Shown one piece after another: positions 30,151-37,762 of a stretch of DNA of 37,762 nt. Positions within the stretch are counted from its first letter, which is position 1. Every line of letters begins with the position of its first letter. The notes below the pieces were generated by a model, which was not told where the DNA came from, ran no database searches, and saw only the letters and a program-made list of their open reading frames with translations. This stretch comes from REEB95 sp035934235 (GTDB taxonomy: Bacteria > Pseudomonadota > Alphaproteobacteria > ATCC43930 > CGMCC-115725): positions 1-37,762 of the forward strand of contig DASYYB010000017.1 in NCBI GenBank assembly GCA_035934235.1, written 5' to 3'. The translations under genes were made by a program, and so were the position numbers.

Positions 30151-30360
30151 GGGAGCGATGGACCAACGCGCCTGCCGCGAATAGGTTGCATGCCTGAAAC
30201 ACCGCAGCGAATCGGCGCGTCCGGGGTCGGCGGTGCATTTGATGTGAATGCGACCCGTATTCGCGCCGCCGACTGGCCTGTCGGGATCGGTTGAGCGCTC
30301 GGCGACGTAAGGAATCATAAACGCTCCGGCGGGCAACCTGCCGCCGCTCGCGGGGCAACG

Positions 30361-31053
30361 ATGAATTCGACGACAGGACCGAACGCGTATTACGACACCG
30401 AGAAGATCGTGGTTGAGGTCGCGCAGAACCGGCATCGCGATCTTGTCGGCGGCATGTGGGATGAGATCGGCAAGCTTCAGCTCGATTTCCTGCGCGCCCG
30501 AGGCCTCGCGCCGTCCTCGAAGCTCGTCGATATCGGCTGCGGCTGCTTGCGCGGCGGCGTTCATTTCGTGGCGTTTCTCGAACCGGGAAACTATTACGGC
30601 ATGGACATCAGCGAAGAGCTGTTGGACGCCGGCTACGATGTCGAACTGAAAAACCGCGGCCTTCGGGATAAGCTGCCGCGCGCGAACCTCATCGCCGACG
30701 GCGAGTTTCAATTCGCGAAGTTTGCCGCGACCTTCGACATCGGCTTCGTGCAGTCGTTGTTCAGCCATTTGCCGACCGATCTCATCCGGCAGTGCTTGGC
30801 GCGCCTGAGTCCCAGCATGGCGCCCACCGGGCGATTGTTCGGGACTTTCTTTATCGTCCCGGACGACCATCCGGCCGGCACGCCGTTCGACCATCCGCAC
30901 GGCATCCAGACCTTCGATCATAAGGACCCGTATCACTACCGGGTCGCGCAGATCGAACGACTTTGCGAAGGATTGCCTTGGCAGGCGGTCGTGCTCGGCG
31001 ACTGGGGACACCCGCGCGATCAGCAGATGGTGCTGTTCCGGTCGTTCGCTTAG
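30361..31053 (+). CDS. Class I SAM-dependent methyltransferase
   Basis: A 230-residue soluble methyltransferase. Motif I is 'LVDIGCGCLRGG' (55-66), with an extra cysteine, and the acidic end of strand 2 is 'GMDISEELLD' (D82). A conserved-looking 'FVQSLFSHLP' (motif IV region) and 'GRLFGTFFIVPDD' complete the fold. The N-terminal 'AYYDTEKIVVEVAQNRHRDLVGGMWDEIGKLQLDFL' resembles a group of glycan- or small-molecule methyltransferases, but the substrate cannot be named. GGGG precedes the ATG at 30361. It diverges from the rlpA-like gene and converges with the hypothetical gene. The 210-base gap upstream shows no further gene. Confidence 0.88.
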   Translation: MNSTTGPNAYYDTEKIVVEVAQNRHRDLVGGMWDEIGKLQLDFLRARGLAPSSKLVDIGCGCLRGGVHFVAFLEPGNYYGMDISEELLDAGYDVELKNRGLRDKLPRANLIADGEFQFAKFAATFDIGFVQSLFSHLPTDLIRQCLARLSPSMAPTGRLFGTFFIVPDDHPAGTPFDHPHGIQTFDHKDPYHYRVAQIERLCEGLPWQAVVLGDWGHPRDQQMVLFRSFA

Positions 31054-31059
31054 ACGCCG

Positions 31060-31512
31060 TCACTCCCGCGTCAGCGCCGCGCGAAACGCGCGCGGGTCGA
31101 AATCCGCCGTGCCTTCCTTGCCGGTGCGCTTCACCGGCAGGTCGAGCCGCGCCGCCGCCAAGAGCGCGGTTTCCGACAGCGCGTCGTTCGGGCCGCCGGC
31201 TTCGAGCGCGAAGCGCGCCAGCGACGGGCTTTGCGACAACAGCCGGAACAGCGCCGTGACGCGCAAGAACAGCGCCAGCGTTACCGGCACGTTGGTGCCG
31301 AGCTCCTGTGTGAACAGGCCGAGCACCGCCTTGGTGTCGACTTCGGGTTGCGGCGGCGCGCTGTCGCCCTCTGCGGCGGTGTCGTCCGGCGGCGGCAGGT
31401 CGGCGCGCAGGCGGTCGAGATATTCGCCGAAGATAAACACCGCCGACGCCAGCAGCTCGGGCTCGACCGCCGGCACCCGCGGCGGCAGCGGGAAGGGCAG
31501 AACGTCGTTCAT
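31060..31512 (-). CDS. Conserved hypothetical protein
   Basis: A 150-residue acidic, proline-rich cytoplasmic protein (MNDVLPFPLPPRVPAVEPELLASAVFIFGEYLDRLRADLPPP...), with an all-helical C-terminal part 'TNVPVTLALFLRVTALFRLLSQSPSLARFALEAGG'. No domain is recognised. The open frame has normal composition, an ATG at 31512 and a downstream gene facing it after 6 bases. It lies 19 bases after the GlcG-like gene on the same strand, so the two are probably transcribed together. The gene is likely real; the function is unknown. Confidence 0.55.
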   Translation of the reverse strand: MNDVLPFPLPPRVPAVEPELLASAVFIFGEYLDRLRADLPPPDDTAAEGDSAPPQPEVDTKAVLGLFTQELGTNVPVTLALFLRVTALFRLLSQSPSLARFALEAGGPNDALSETALLAAARLDLPVKRTGKEGTADFDPRAFRAALTRE

Positions 31513-31531
31513 GCGGCCACGGCGCGCCGCT

Positions 31532-31972
31532 TCATGTCGTCGCGCCGGTGTCGGCGTTGAGTCCGGCCGCCTTGATGCCGGCGACGCCGCAGGCCTCGTC
31601 GTTCTCCGAGATGTCGCCGCTGATACCGACGGCGCCGACGATCTCGCCGCTACCGTCGCGGATCAGCACGCCGCCCGGCACCGGCACGACACGGCCGTCG
31701 AACGCTGCCGACAGCGCCTGGATGAAATGCGGTGCGATCGGCACGCGGCGCGCGAACTCGCGTCCGCCGAAGCCCATGCCGAGGCAGCCATAGGCTTTGC
31801 CGAAGGCGATCTCGAACCGCATGATCGAGGTCTTGTCCTCGCGCTTGAAGGCGACGAGATGGCCGCCGGAATCCAGCACCGCGACCGCAAGAGGCTTGAA
31901 TTTCTGCGCGCGGCCGTGCTCCAGCGCCTTGTCCGTAATGATCGCGGCCTGGGCCAGCGTGACATTGCTCAT
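31532..31972 (-). CDS. GlcG/HbpS-like (DUF336) protein
   Basis: A 146-residue protein of the GlcG/HbpS (DUF336) family, which in other bacteria binds haem or cobalamin-like ligands or accompanies glycolate and other oxidation genes. Family features are 'AVAVLDSGGHLVAFKREDKTSIM' (about 28-50), 'PVPGGVLIRDGSGEIVGAVGISGD' (about 96-119) and 'NDEACGVAGI'. No signal peptide is visible, so it is cytoplasmic. The ATG at 31972 opens at the family N-terminus (MSNVTLAQAAIITDKALE). It is divergent from the Pht5-like gene across a 98-base gap. The exact ligand is unknown. Confidence 0.88.
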   Translation of the reverse strand: MSNVTLAQAAIITDKALEHGRAQKFKPLAVAVLDSGGHLVAFKREDKTSIMRFEIAFGKAYGCLGMGFGGREFARRVPIAPHFIQALSAAFDGRVVPVPGGVLIRDGSGEIVGAVGISGDISENDEACGVAGIKAAGLNADTGATT

Positions 31973-32021
31973 ACGAAACTCCCTCCCGTTCCGAAGCCAA
32001 GGACCGCTATGATAAGGGCTG

Positions 32022-32043
32022 GGCGCGCCGAACGGAACGCGCC
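32022..32043 (+). promoter_or_regulatory. Possible leader stem-loop before the Pht5-like gene
   Basis: GGCGCG (32022-32027) and CGCGCC (32038-32043) form a 6-base stem over a 10-base loop, followed by GATTTTCTTTC, 27 bases before the ATG. TATGAT (32008-32013) upstream is a possible -10. This could be an attenuator or just a GC-rich leader hairpin. Weak. Confidence 0.27.
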
Positions 32044-32070
32044 GATTTTCTTTCGGGGGCCATAAAACGC

Positions 32071-33063
32071 ATGCCCAAGTTGCGGATGACGCTGGCGTGC
32101 TGGGATTATGACCGCGTCAAGGCGCTGGCCGACGGCACGGTGCGCCCCGAAGGCATCGATCTCGACGTCTTGCCCTTGGTCGTCGAGGAAACCTTCTGGC
32201 GCATGCTGCGCCACCGCGAGTTCGACGCCGCCGAAATGTCGCTGTCGTCCTATTGCGTCTCGCTGATGAAGGAGCGCAAGGACTTCGTCGCCATTCCGGT
32301 GTTTCCGTCGCGCATGTTCCGCCACTCGTGTTTCGCCGTCTCCGCCAAAAGCGGCATCCGCGAGCCCAAGGATCTCGCCGGTAAGCGCATCGGCAATCCG
32401 GAATATCAGCTCACCGCCATCGTCTGGATGAAGGGCATCTTGCAGGACGAATACGGCGTCGACTGCGCCAGCCCGACCTATTTCACCGGCGGCGAGGAGG
32501 AGCCCGGCCGCGAGGAAAAACTCAAGCTCAACCTGCCGGCGAAATTCAAGGTCCAGCCGATCGGCCCGACGCAAACGCTGTCGCGCATGATATCCGCCGG
32601 CGAGATCGACGCGATCTACGCGCCGCGCCTGCCGTCGACCTTCTACAGCGAGCCCGACAAGGTGAAGCGCCTGTTCCCCAATTACGTCGAGGTCGAGCAG
32701 GCCTATTTCCGCAAGACCAAGATCTTCCCGATCATGCACGTTGTCGCGCTGCGCCGCGATCTCTACGAAGCCAACCGCTGGATCGCGGTGTCGTTGATGA
32801 AGGCCTTCGTCGAGGCGCAGCGTCGCACTTACGCCGATCTCGAGATGATCGCGTCGCAGAAGACCATGCTGCCGTGGCAGAGCGCGCATCTCGAGGAAAC
32901 CAAGCGCGTCATGGGCAAGGAATGGTGGCCTTACGGGCTCGCCGCCAACCGCCACACGCTCGACACTTTTCTGCGCTATCACCACGAGCAAGGGCTGTCG
33001 CAACGGCGTCTTGCACCCGAGGAACTGTTCGCGCCCGAAACCTTCGAGGCGTTCAAGATTTGA
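32071..33063 (+). CDS. 4,5-dihydroxyphthalate decarboxylase-like / SBP-fold protein
   Basis: A 330-residue protein of the type usually annotated as 4,5-dihydroxyphthalate decarboxylase (Pht5-like), with the two-lobed fold of transporter-binding proteins. Recognisable parts are the N-terminal 'ACWDYDRVKALADGTVRPEGIDLDVL', 'AEMSLSSYCVSLMKERKDFVAIPVFPSRMFRH', 'LAGKRIGNPEYQLTAIVWMKGILQDEYGVD' and 'EWWPYGLAANRHTLDTFLRYHHEQGLSQRRL' near the end. No signal peptide is present, so it is probably cytoplasmic and enzymatic. The start is the ATG at 32071. Its stop overlaps the start of the sorbosone-dehydrogenase-like gene (TTGA). Assignment to the family is good; the true substrate may not be phthalate. 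Confidence 0.88.
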   Translation: MPKLRMTLACWDYDRVKALADGTVRPEGIDLDVLPLVVEETFWRMLRHREFDAAEMSLSSYCVSLMKERKDFVAIPVFPSRMFRHSCFAVSAKSGIREPKDLAGKRIGNPEYQLTAIVWMKGILQDEYGVDCASPTYFTGGEEEPGREEKLKLNLPAKFKVQPIGPTQTLSRMISAGEIDAIYAPRLPSTFYSEPDKVKRLFPNYVEVEQAYFRKTKIFPIMHVVALRRDLYEANRWIAVSLMKAFVEAQRRTYADLEMIASQKTMLPWQSAHLEETKRVMGKEWWPYGLAANRHTLDTFLRYHHEQGLSQRRLAPEELFAPETFEAFKI

Positions 33064-34289
33064 GGCTGGTCCGGTTCACGTTCGCCTTTGTTGCGGTCGC
33101 GCTGCTCGGCAGTCCAGCGTGGGCGCAGGCGGACCGGCCCGGCACCGCGCACCGTATTTCCGCCGATCTGCCGCCGCCTTATGCGACGCCGCCGGCCGCC
33201 AACCCGCCGCGCATTGTCGCGCGGCCGGCAGATGCCACGCTTGCGGCGCCGCCGGGCTTCGTCGTCAGCGAATTTCTCGCCGGGCTGACGCGGCCGCGGC
33301 TGCTGCGCACCGCGCCCAACGGCGACATCTTCGTCGCCGAAAGCGCCGCTGATCGCGTCACCGTCGTACGCGCGCGTGCCGGCGCGGCACAGGCCGAGCA
33401 GCACGAAACCTTCGCCGCCGATCTCTATCGTCCGTTCGGCATCGCCTTCTATCCGCCCGGTCCCGATCCGCGCTGGGTCTATGTCGCCAACGAGGAATCG
33501 GTGGTGCGGTTCCCGTATCGCAACGGCGACCTACACGCGAGCGGCCCGCCGGAGACCGTGATCCGCAATCTGCCGGCCGGCGGCCACTGGACGCGTTCGC
33601 TCGCTTTCACGCCCGATGGCAAGCACTTGCTGGTCAGCGTCGGCTCGGCCAGCAACGATGCCGAAGGCGGCATGGCGCTCGAGGCCGACCGCGCCGACAT
33701 CCTCGAATTCGATCCCGACGGCAGCCACAAGACGGTCTACGCCTCGGGCCTGCGCAACGCGGTCGACATCCGCTTCGACGGCGACGCCTTGCTCGCCGTC
33801 GTCAATGAGCGTGACGGGCTTGGCGACGATCTGCCGCCCGACTACCTGACGCGCGTCAAGCCCGGCGGCTTCTATGGCTGGCCGTGGTATTACATCGGCG
33901 CCCATCCCGATCCGGAGCAACGCGGCACCCATCCCGAACTGGCGGCCTCGGTGCTGACGCCCGATCTTCTGATCCAGTCGCATTCGGCGCCGCTCGGTCT
34001 CGTTGTGTACGAAGGCGCGCAGTTCCCGGCCGATTACAAAGGCGACGTCTTCGTCGCGCTGCACGGTTCGTGGAACCGCGCAACCCGTACCGGCTACAAG
34101 ATCGTGCGGGTGCGCATGAAGGACGGCGTGCCGACCGGCGAATACGACGACTTTGTCACCGGATTCCTGCTGCCCAACGGCACGGTCTGGGGTCGGCCGG
34201 TCGGCGTCACCGTCGCGGCCGACGGCGCGCTCATCTTCAGCGACGACGGCTCCAGCACGCTGTGGCGCGTAGCCTATAAAGGAAAATGA
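33060..34289 (+). CDS. Secreted sorbosone dehydrogenase-like (PQQ-type propeller) protein
   Basis: A 409-residue exported beta-propeller of the L-sorbosone or PQQ-dependent sugar-dehydrogenase family. The signal peptide is '(M)RLVRFTFAFVAVALLGSPAWA' with cleavage after AWA. The propeller follows: 'RLLRTAPNGDIFVAESAADRV', 'RSLAFTPDGKHLLVSVGSASN', 'YASGLRNAVDIRFD', 'YGWPWYYIGAHPDPEQRGTHPEL' and 'DVFVALHGSWNR' (family-like active-site and calcium regions), 'GRPVGVTVAADGALIFSDDGS'. The start is the TTG at 33060, overlapping the Pht5-like stop by 4 bases; no ATG or GTG gives a signal peptide. A stem-loop terminator begins at its own stop. The substrate is likely a sugar-type or alcohol-type compound, not certain. 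Confidence 0.87.
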   Translation: MRLVRFTFAFVAVALLGSPAWAQADRPGTAHRISADLPPPYATPPAANPPRIVARPADATLAAPPGFVVSEFLAGLTRPRLLRTAPNGDIFVAESAADRVTVVRARAGAAQAEQHETFAADLYRPFGIAFYPPGPDPRWVYVANEESVVRFPYRNGDLHASGPPETVIRNLPAGGHWTRSLAFTPDGKHLLVSVGSASNDAEGGMALEADRADILEFDPDGSHKTVYASGLRNAVDIRFDGDALLAVVNERDGLGDDLPPDYLTRVKPGGFYGWPWYYIGAHPDPEQRGTHPELAASVLTPDLLIQSHSAPLGLVVYEGAQFPADYKGDVFVALHGSWNRATRTGYKIVRVRMKDGVPTGEYDDFVTGFLLPNGTVWGRPVGVTVAADGALIFSDDGSSTLWRVAYKGK

Positions 34290-34313
34290 GCGGCGCTTGT
34301 TCGGCGCCGCTCA
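34287..34313 (+). terminator. Stem-loop whose stem contains the stop codon
   Basis: TGAGCGGCGC (34287-34296) and GCGCCGCTCA (34304-34313) form a perfect 10-base stem with loop TTGTTCG. The TGA of the sorbosone-dehydrogenase-like gene is the first three bases of the stem. No T-run follows, so it may block convergent transcription or exonucleases as well. Confidence 0.6.
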
Positions 34314-34357
34314 CTGGTCACGTGCGCCCTCGGGCATCGTGAGCGCGAGGGTGTGCA

Positions 34358-34555
34358 TCAGCCCGCGGCCAAGGCGGCGGTAACAGTCTCGGCGTAAGAC
34401 TGGCAGGTGCTCGTCACGGGTGCCGACGCGTCGGCAGCGATGCAGTTCAGGGCCGGCTGCTCGTTGGCTTCGGCGATCTGCGTCGCGCTCACCGCCAAGC
34501 CGGTGCCGGACCACAGAGTCAGAATGACAAGGGCCTTCGGAAGAAATGAGTGCAT
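34358..34555 (-). CDS. Small secreted protein with two cysteines
   Basis: A 65-residue exported protein. The signal peptide is MHSFLPKALVILTLWSGTGLAVSA with likely cleavage after VSA (about residue 24). The mature part is about 41 residues, acidic and Ala/Thr-rich, with two cysteines (38 and 51) 13 apart that could form one disulfide. AGGAGA lies 6 bases before the ATG at 34555, a good ribosome site that supports the gene. I do not recognise a family. It lies between the convergent sorbosone-dehydrogenase-like gene and the upstream fadB/J-type gene on the same strand, with a 93-base gap. The function is unknown. Confidence 0.62.
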   Translation of the reverse strand: MHSFLPKALVILTLWSGTGLAVSATQIAEANEQPALNCIAADASAPVTSTCQSYAETVTAALAAG

Positions 34556-34648
34556 GGACGTTCTCCTGTTTTCGGTACGTCCATAATCTATTGTGCGCCA
34601 CTGACACGCCTCTGACGCCCGACGATTTTCCGGGCTGTGCAGCCGGCC

Positions 34649-36709
34649 CTAGGAATAGAACCCGCGACCTTCCGTCACACGGCGCTCGATCAGCGGCGCC
34701 GGCACCAGCGCCTTCTCGCCGAGCTCGCGCGCCAGATGCGCCAATCGGTCGCGCACGTTGGCGAGCCCAACCTGGTCGGCATAGAACATCGGTCCGCCGC
34801 GCCACGCCGGAAAGCCGTAACCGTTGATCCAGATCAGGTCGATGTCGCCGGGCCTGAGGGCAACACCGGATTCAAGAAGTCGTGCGGCCTGGTTGACCAT
34901 CGGATAGATCAGCCGCTCGACGATGACGCCGGCGGCGATCGGCCGCGGCGTGACGCCGAGCCGTTCGCGCACGTCGGCGACGATGCGGTCGGCTTCGGGA
35001 TCGGCCACGCCCTCGCGGCTGCCGGCCTCGTAGCGATAGTAACCCTTGCCGGTCTTCTGGCCGAAGCGGCCGGCTTCGCACAGCGCGTCGGCGATCGGAA
35101 ACGAAACGCCATGCGCCTTGCGGATGCTCCACGATATGTCGAGCCCGGCGAGATCGGCGGCGGCAAACGGCCCCATCGGAAAGCCGAACTCGACCATCGC
35201 CTGATCGACGTCGCGCGGCAACGCGCCGTCGCGCAGCAGCCGTTCGGCCTCGCGCGACCGCTCGAACAGCATCCGATTGCCGACGAAGCCGGGCGCCGTG
35301 CCGACCACCACCGGCAGCTTGCGCAGCTTACGCACCAGCGCCATCGACGCGGCGAGCACGGCGGGCGCCGTGGCGCTCGCGCGCACCACTTCGACCAGCC
35401 GCATGACGTGCGCCGGGCTGAAGAAATGCAGGCCGAGCACGTCGCTGGGCCGCTTGGTCGACGCGGCGATGACGTCGATGTCCAGGTACGACGTGTTGCT
35501 GGCGAGGATTGCGCCGGGCTTCACGATGGCGTCGAGCTTGCCGAAGACACTCTGCTTCAGCGCCAACTCCTCGAACACCGCCTCGATGACGATGTCGGCC
35601 GCCGCCGCGTCGGCAAGTCGCAGCGACGGCTTGATCAGCGCCAGGCGTTTGTCGAGCTCGGCTGCCGGAAGATTACGTCGCCGCGCGCTGGATTCGAAAT
35701 TGCGGCGCAGCGTGGCGCGGCCGCGTTCGAGCGCGACGCGGTCGCTGTCGATCAGCGTCACGGGAATGCCGGCATCGGCGAAGCACAAAGCGATCCCTCC
35801 GCCCATCGTGCCGGCGCCGACGACCGCCGCCTGGCCGATGTCGCGCAGCGGCAGATCGCCCGGCAAATCAGGAATCTTCGCCGCCGCGCGCTCGGCGAAG
35901 AACACGTGGCGCAGCGTGCCGAATTGCGGACCGCGCAGCAATTCGCCGAAGAGCGTTTGCTCGCGCTTGAGGCCGTCGTCGAAGCGCATCATCGACGCTG
36001 CCACCGCGTCCACCGCCTTGAGCGGCGCCTCAAAGCCGCGATGGCGGCGCGCCACGTCGGTGCGCGCGCGGCTGAACAATTCCGCCGGCGTTGGCGGCAC
36101 CGCGCGGTCGCGCAGCCGCTTGGGCGGCCGCTTCTCGGCGACGATGCGACGCGCCAGCGCGATCGCCGTGCTGCGCAGATCGTCGCGTGTCGCCAGTGCG
36201 TCGGCCAGGCCGGCCTCGAGCGCCGCTTGGGCGCCGATCGGATCACCGCTGACGATCATGTCGAGCGCCGCTTTGGCGCCGATGGCGCGCGGCAGACGCT
36301 GCGTGCCGCCGCCGCCGGGAATGATGCCGAGTTTGACCTCGGGCAGGCCAAGGCGCGCGTCGGGCGTGGCGACCCGCCAGTGGCAGGCGAGGGCGAGCTC
36401 GAGCCCGCCGCCCAGCGCCGTGCCGTGGATCGCCGCCACGACCGGCTTGGCGCACGCGTCGAGTTGCGTCGCGAGGTCGACGGTCAGCGGCGGCGAACGC
36501 GGCTTGCCGAGCTCGTTGATGTCGGCGCCGGCGACGAAGGTGCGGCCGGCACAGGCGATCACCACTGCCTTGATCGCGCCGTCGGCCATCGCCTCGTCGA
36601 GGCGGGATGCCAGCGCCGCGCGCACCGCATGGCTCAGCGCGTTGACCGGCGGATTGTCGATCTCGATGACCGCAATTTCGCCCGCCCGTTCGAGCCTTAC
36701 GTCTGCCAT
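34649..36709 (-). CDS. Bifunctional enoyl-CoA hydratase / 3-hydroxyacyl-CoA dehydrogenase (FadB/FadJ type)
   Basis: Performs two steps of fatty-acid beta-oxidation. The 686-residue protein fuses an N-terminal crotonase domain (about 1-190) and a C-terminal hydroxyacyl-CoA dehydrogenase (about 292-660). In the crotonase part are the oxyanion-hole residues 'FVAGADI' and 'HGTALGGGLELALACHWRVA' and the two catalytic glutamates E104 and E124 ('GLPEVKLGIIPGGGGTQRLPR'). In the dehydrogenase part are GAGTMGGG (298-305), 'ASNTSYLDID' and 'GLHFFSPAHVMRLVEVV' with the catalytic histidine. The ATG at 36709 follows GGAG and matches the crotonase start. FadB-like in order but shorter than E. coli FadB (about 730). 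It diverges from chaC across 136 bases. Confidence 0.95.
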   Translation of the reverse strand: MADVRLERAGEIAVIEIDNPPVNALSHAVRAALASRLDEAMADGAIKAVVIACAGRTFVAGADINELGKPRSPPLTVDLATQLDACAKPVVAAIHGTALGGGLELALACHWRVATPDARLGLPEVKLGIIPGGGGTQRLPRAIGAKAALDMIVSGDPIGAQAALEAGLADALATRDDLRSTAIALARRIVAEKRPPKRLRDRAVPPTPAELFSRARTDVARRHRGFEAPLKAVDAVAASMMRFDDGLKREQTLFGELLRGPQFGTLRHVFFAERAAAKIPDLPGDLPLRDIGQAAVVGAGTMGGGIALCFADAGIPVTLIDSDRVALERGRATLRRNFESSARRRNLPAAELDKRLALIKPSLRLADAAAADIVIEAVFEELALKQSVFGKLDAIVKPGAILASNTSYLDIDVIAASTKRPSDVLGLHFFSPAHVMRLVEVVRASATAPAVLAASMALVRKLRKLPVVVGTAPGFVGNRMLFERSREAERLLRDGALPRDVDQAMVEFGFPMGPFAAADLAGLDISWSIRKAHGVSFPIADALCEAGRFGQKTGKGYYRYEAGSREGVADPEADRIVADVRERLGVTPRPIAAGVIVERLIYPMVNQAARLLESGVALRPGDIDLIWINGYGFPAWRGGPMFYADQVGLANVRDRLAHLARELGEKALVPAPLIERRVTEGRGFYS

Positions 36710-36845
36710 CCCATGTCTCCGGCCGTCCCCCGGAAGCGACCTTTGGGCGGCCGCAAGCGGCCTGTCAAGCCGCCCGACTCGGGCGCCGGTCAGCTCTGCG
36801 CCGGCCGCCGTTTCAACCTGGATCGGCAATGCTATATCGTTCGCC

Positions 36846-37571
36846 ATGCCTGCCGATCCGCCATCCGACGACAAAAACTGCACGCACAAGCTCACGCGCG
36901 AGTCCGTGCTGAGCGGCGAAATGCGTCGGCTGATCGAGCAGCGCGATCCGTCGGTGCGCGTCGTTCCCGACGCGGAACATTGCGCCTCGGTCGCCGCCAT
37001 TCTCGGTTCCCGGCCCGACGGCGGCGGCGACGTGTGGCTATTCGCCTACGGTTCGCTGATCTGGAATCCGATGATCCATTTCGTCGACAAGCGCGTCGCG
37101 ACGGTGCATGGCTATCACCGCCGTTTCTGTCTGTGGACGCATCTCGGTCGCGGCAGCACCGAGAAGCCGGGGTTGGTTCTCGGTCTCGATCGCGGCGGCG
37201 CCTGTCGCGGTCTGGCCTATCGCATCGAGGCGTCGATCGCGCCCGTCGAACTCGAGTTGCTGTGGCGGCGCGAGATGATCACCGGCTCCTATTGTCCGCG
37301 CTGGGTCCGTATCGTCACCAAGGAGGGCGGCCGCGGCTGGGCCATCGCCTTCCTTATCAACCGGTCGCATCCGCGTTACGCCGGCTTGGTGCCCGAGGAT
37401 CGCATCGTCGAGTCGATCGCCCGGGCGCACGGCGCGCTTGGCCCGTGCGCCGGCTATCTCTTCGACACCGCCCAGCATCTCGAAGCCCTCGGCATCCGCG
37501 ACACACGGCTCTTCCGCCTGCGCGACCGCGTCGCCCAAGTGCTTGAACACCAAAAGAAAAGCCCGGAATAA
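36846..37571 (+). CDS. chaC: ChaC-type gamma-glutamylcyclotransferase
   Basis: A 241-residue soluble enzyme of the ChaC family, which degrades glutathione to 5-oxoproline and Cys-Gly. The hallmark YGSLIW is at 68-73, then 'HGYHRRFCLWTHLGRGSTEKPGLVLGLDRGGACRGLAYRI', the catalytic glutamate E143 in 'LLWRREMITGSY', and 'PRWV'. The N-terminal 60 residues are a family-variable extension. The ATG at 36846 opens after a weak ribosome site with TATATC nearby (a possible -10). It diverges from the FadB/J-type gene. The dxr gene follows on the same strand after about 80 bases. Well supported. Confidence 0.93.
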   Translation: MPADPPSDDKNCTHKLTRESVLSGEMRRLIEQRDPSVRVVPDAEHCASVAAILGSRPDGGGDVWLFAYGSLIWNPMIHFVDKRVATVHGYHRRFCLWTHLGRGSTEKPGLVLGLDRGGACRGLAYRIEASIAPVELELLWRREMITGSYCPRWVRIVTKEGGRGWAIAFLINRSHPRYAGLVPEDRIVESIARAHGALGPCAGYLFDTAQHLEALGIRDTRLFRLRDRVAQVLEHQKKSPE

Positions 37572-37653
37572 GCTTTACGCGGGCGCTGCCGCCGCTTTAT
37601 CAATAAAATAACGACGCGGACAACGGGCAAACCGGACAGGGAGCAAGCGGCGA

Positions 37654-37762
37654 ATGACGGCGGCGCAGCAACGGCGCGTGACGATCCTCGGCTCGACCGG
37701 TTCGGTCGGCTGCAACACCGTCGAGCTGGTGGAGGCGGATCGCGCGGCCTATGCCGTCGAGG
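37654..37762 (+). CDS. dxr: 1-deoxy-D-xylulose 5-phosphate reductoisomerase, partial (right edge)
   Basis: The first 36 codons of a gene that runs off the right edge. It begins MTAAQQRRVTILGSTGSVGCNTV, whose 'VTILGSTGSxG' is the NADPH-binding start of DXP reductoisomerase, the second enzyme of the non-mevalonate isoprenoid pathway. The ATG at 37654 is preceded by AGGGAG at a loose spacing. The cysteine at residue 20, and Val instead of the usual Ile after GSTGS, are mild variants. The call rests on this short stretch only, but the motif is distinctive. Confidence 0.85.
   Translation, partial: MTAAQQRRVTILGSTGSVGCNTVELVEADRAAYAVE

Noticed and set aside
34637..37546. A very long open frame antisense to the FadB/J-type and chaC genes
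   Set aside because: High G+C genomes give long antisense frames. It has arginine-rich, low-complexity translation and no motifs, whereas the opposite strand carries complete catalytic motifs. The same applies to frames at 1228-2829 (+), 21526-22956 (+) and 23443-24468 (-).
1..37762. tRNA or rRNA genes
   Set aside because: No cloverleaf with a TTCRA-type T-loop and CCA-like end and no rRNA-like stretch was noticed in any intergenic gap; a tRNA scan would be needed to exclude them fully.

Overview
The window reads as chromosomal DNA of a high-GC alphaproteobacterium, probably of the Rhodospirillales or a related environmental lineage. Hand-counted 60-base lines outside the accessory patch give 65-70% G+C. 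The assignment rests on gene content and order: argH-lptM-lysA next to a TIGR02302-type membrane protein, divergent tlpA, ftsE-ftsX with a YdcF-like gene and plsC, an MJ0042 zinc-ribbon protein, a DUF1150 protein, a HIG1-type twin-membrane protein and an alphaproteobacterial-type HNH protein. No rRNA, tRNA, CRISPR array, transposase, integrase or phage gene was seen. No gene-free stretch exceeds 300 bases.

Layout. 1-3.75 kb (minus strand): a cut-off gene, a DUF1150 protein, a class II (B12-dependent) ribonucleotide reductase and an outer-membrane beta-barrel protein. 3.9-4.26 kb: a small conserved protein, then a convergent intergenic gap with five tandem DnaA-box-like 9-mers at helical spacing. 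4.25-7.16 kb (minus): ftsE-ftsX-ydcF-plsC, joined by 4-base start/stop overlaps. 7.25-13.9 kb: MJ0042 protein (+), then argH-lptM-lysA-TIGR02302 (minus, transcribed toward it), with tlpA diverging from argH. 14.0-15.8 kb: a lower-GC two-gene cassette coding an unrecognised protein and a DHH-type phosphoesterase-like protein. It lies between tlpA and an esterase and is the best candidate for an undescribed system. 15.8-19.5 kb: esterase, gluQ, zinc-ribbon membrane protein, Nudix hydrolase, small lipoprotein and HNH protein. 19.6-23.1 kb (minus): HIG1 protein, PduO-type cobalamin adenosyltransferase, etfB-etfA and 3-hydroxybutyryl-CoA dehydrogenase. 23.2-28.6 kb (plus): aromatic-acid-type MFS transporter, SDR dehydrogenase, then a marR-emrA-emrB efflux operon with a palindromic operator. 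28.7-37.8 kb: TPR protein, RlpA-like protein, methyltransferase, a hypothetical gene and a GlcG/HbpS-like gene, a Pht5/SBP-like gene overlapping a sorbosone-dehydrogenase-like gene, a tiny secreted protein, a FadB/FadJ-type bifunctional beta-oxidation enzyme, chaC and the first 36 codons of dxr.

Functional links. Fatty-acid or acyl-CoA oxidation appears twice (etfBA plus hydroxybutyryl-CoA dehydrogenase; the FadB/J-type fusion). The adenosyltransferase makes the cofactor that the B12-dependent reductase needs, although the two genes are about 20 kb apart. FtsEX, YdcF-like, PlsC and RlpA-like proteins all concern the envelope or division. Convergent gene ends often carry stem-loops, two of them with stop codons inside the stem.
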